DNA of 34,986 nt, taken from positions 1 through 34,986 of the forward strand of contig JALQVV010000002.1 of NCBI GenBank assembly GCA_023260255.1, read 5' to 3'. The translations under genes and the position numbers were made by a program. Below, in pieces: positions 34,859 to 34,986 of the stretch. Each line of letters starts with the position of its first letter. Position 1 is the stretch's first letter. The notes beneath the pieces were generated by a model. The model was not told where the DNA came from, searched no databases, and saw only the letters and a list, made by a program, of their open reading frames with translations. Source of the DNA: Candidatus Saccharimonadia bacterium (GTDB lineage: Bacteria > Patescibacteriota > Saccharimonadia > Saccharimonadales > Saccharimonadaceae).

Positions 34859-34986
34859 ATGAGCGAGGGTCTATTACGTATTGCCAATTTTATGAAATTA
34901 CTGACTGTAAAGCGGGTTTTCCTGGTATTTTGTTGTTTTGTACTGGTCTTTACGCTCATGATGCCAGCGCAAACCCAGGCGTGGAG
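34859..34986 (+). CDS. N-terminus of exported protein (3' truncated)
   Basis: GGAGG RBS then MSEGLLRIANFMKLLTVKRVFLVFCCFVLVFTLMMPAQTQAW, signal-peptide-like. Confidence 0.6.
   Translation, partial: MSEGLLRIANFMKLLTVKRVFLVFCCFVLVFTLMMPAQTQAW

Noticed and set aside
1-34986. CRISPR array, rRNA or tRNA genes, transposase
   Set aside because: No regularly spaced repeats, rRNA-like core sequences, convincing tRNA cloverleaf or IS-like ORF noticed by eye; tRNAscan-SE/minced not run.

Overview
The window looks like a gene-dense Saccharibacteria (TM7/CPR)-like chromosome segment. It carries the 3' part of a cytochrome bo3 oxidase operon (cyoB'-cyoC-cyoD-cyoE), NDH-2, an FKBP, trxB, a GDPD, ppa, a NUDIX gene, rel/spoT, gap, and a pentose-phosphate/aldolase cluster (rpiB, rpe, split transketolase, class II aldolase, two PfkB kinases, a SLOG protein). 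These are followed by uvrB, a pilin-like/RCC1-repeat exported protein, a membrane trypsin-fold protein with an apparently mutated active-site Ser, a DEAD-box helicase, an ABC-2 transporter, gatCAB with an embedded HEPN-like ORF, a NUDIX gene, galU and small envelope genes. The standout is about 25.6-27.15 kb: a compact retron-type reverse transcriptase (NAxxH, QGSPLSP, YIDD, [I/V]TG motifs). A roughly 500-nt GC-rich block (about 64% by hand count) with many nested inverted repeats lies immediately upstream. It is not convincingly protein-coding and looks like a large structured ncRNA (msr/msd-like or a new type). No partner effector is evident, so this is the best candidate for an undescribed system. 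A second genome-scale pattern is an extended -10 box placed 6-11 nt before many start codons, which suggests leaderless transcription. Taxon and product calls come from reading the sequence by eye; no database search was possible.
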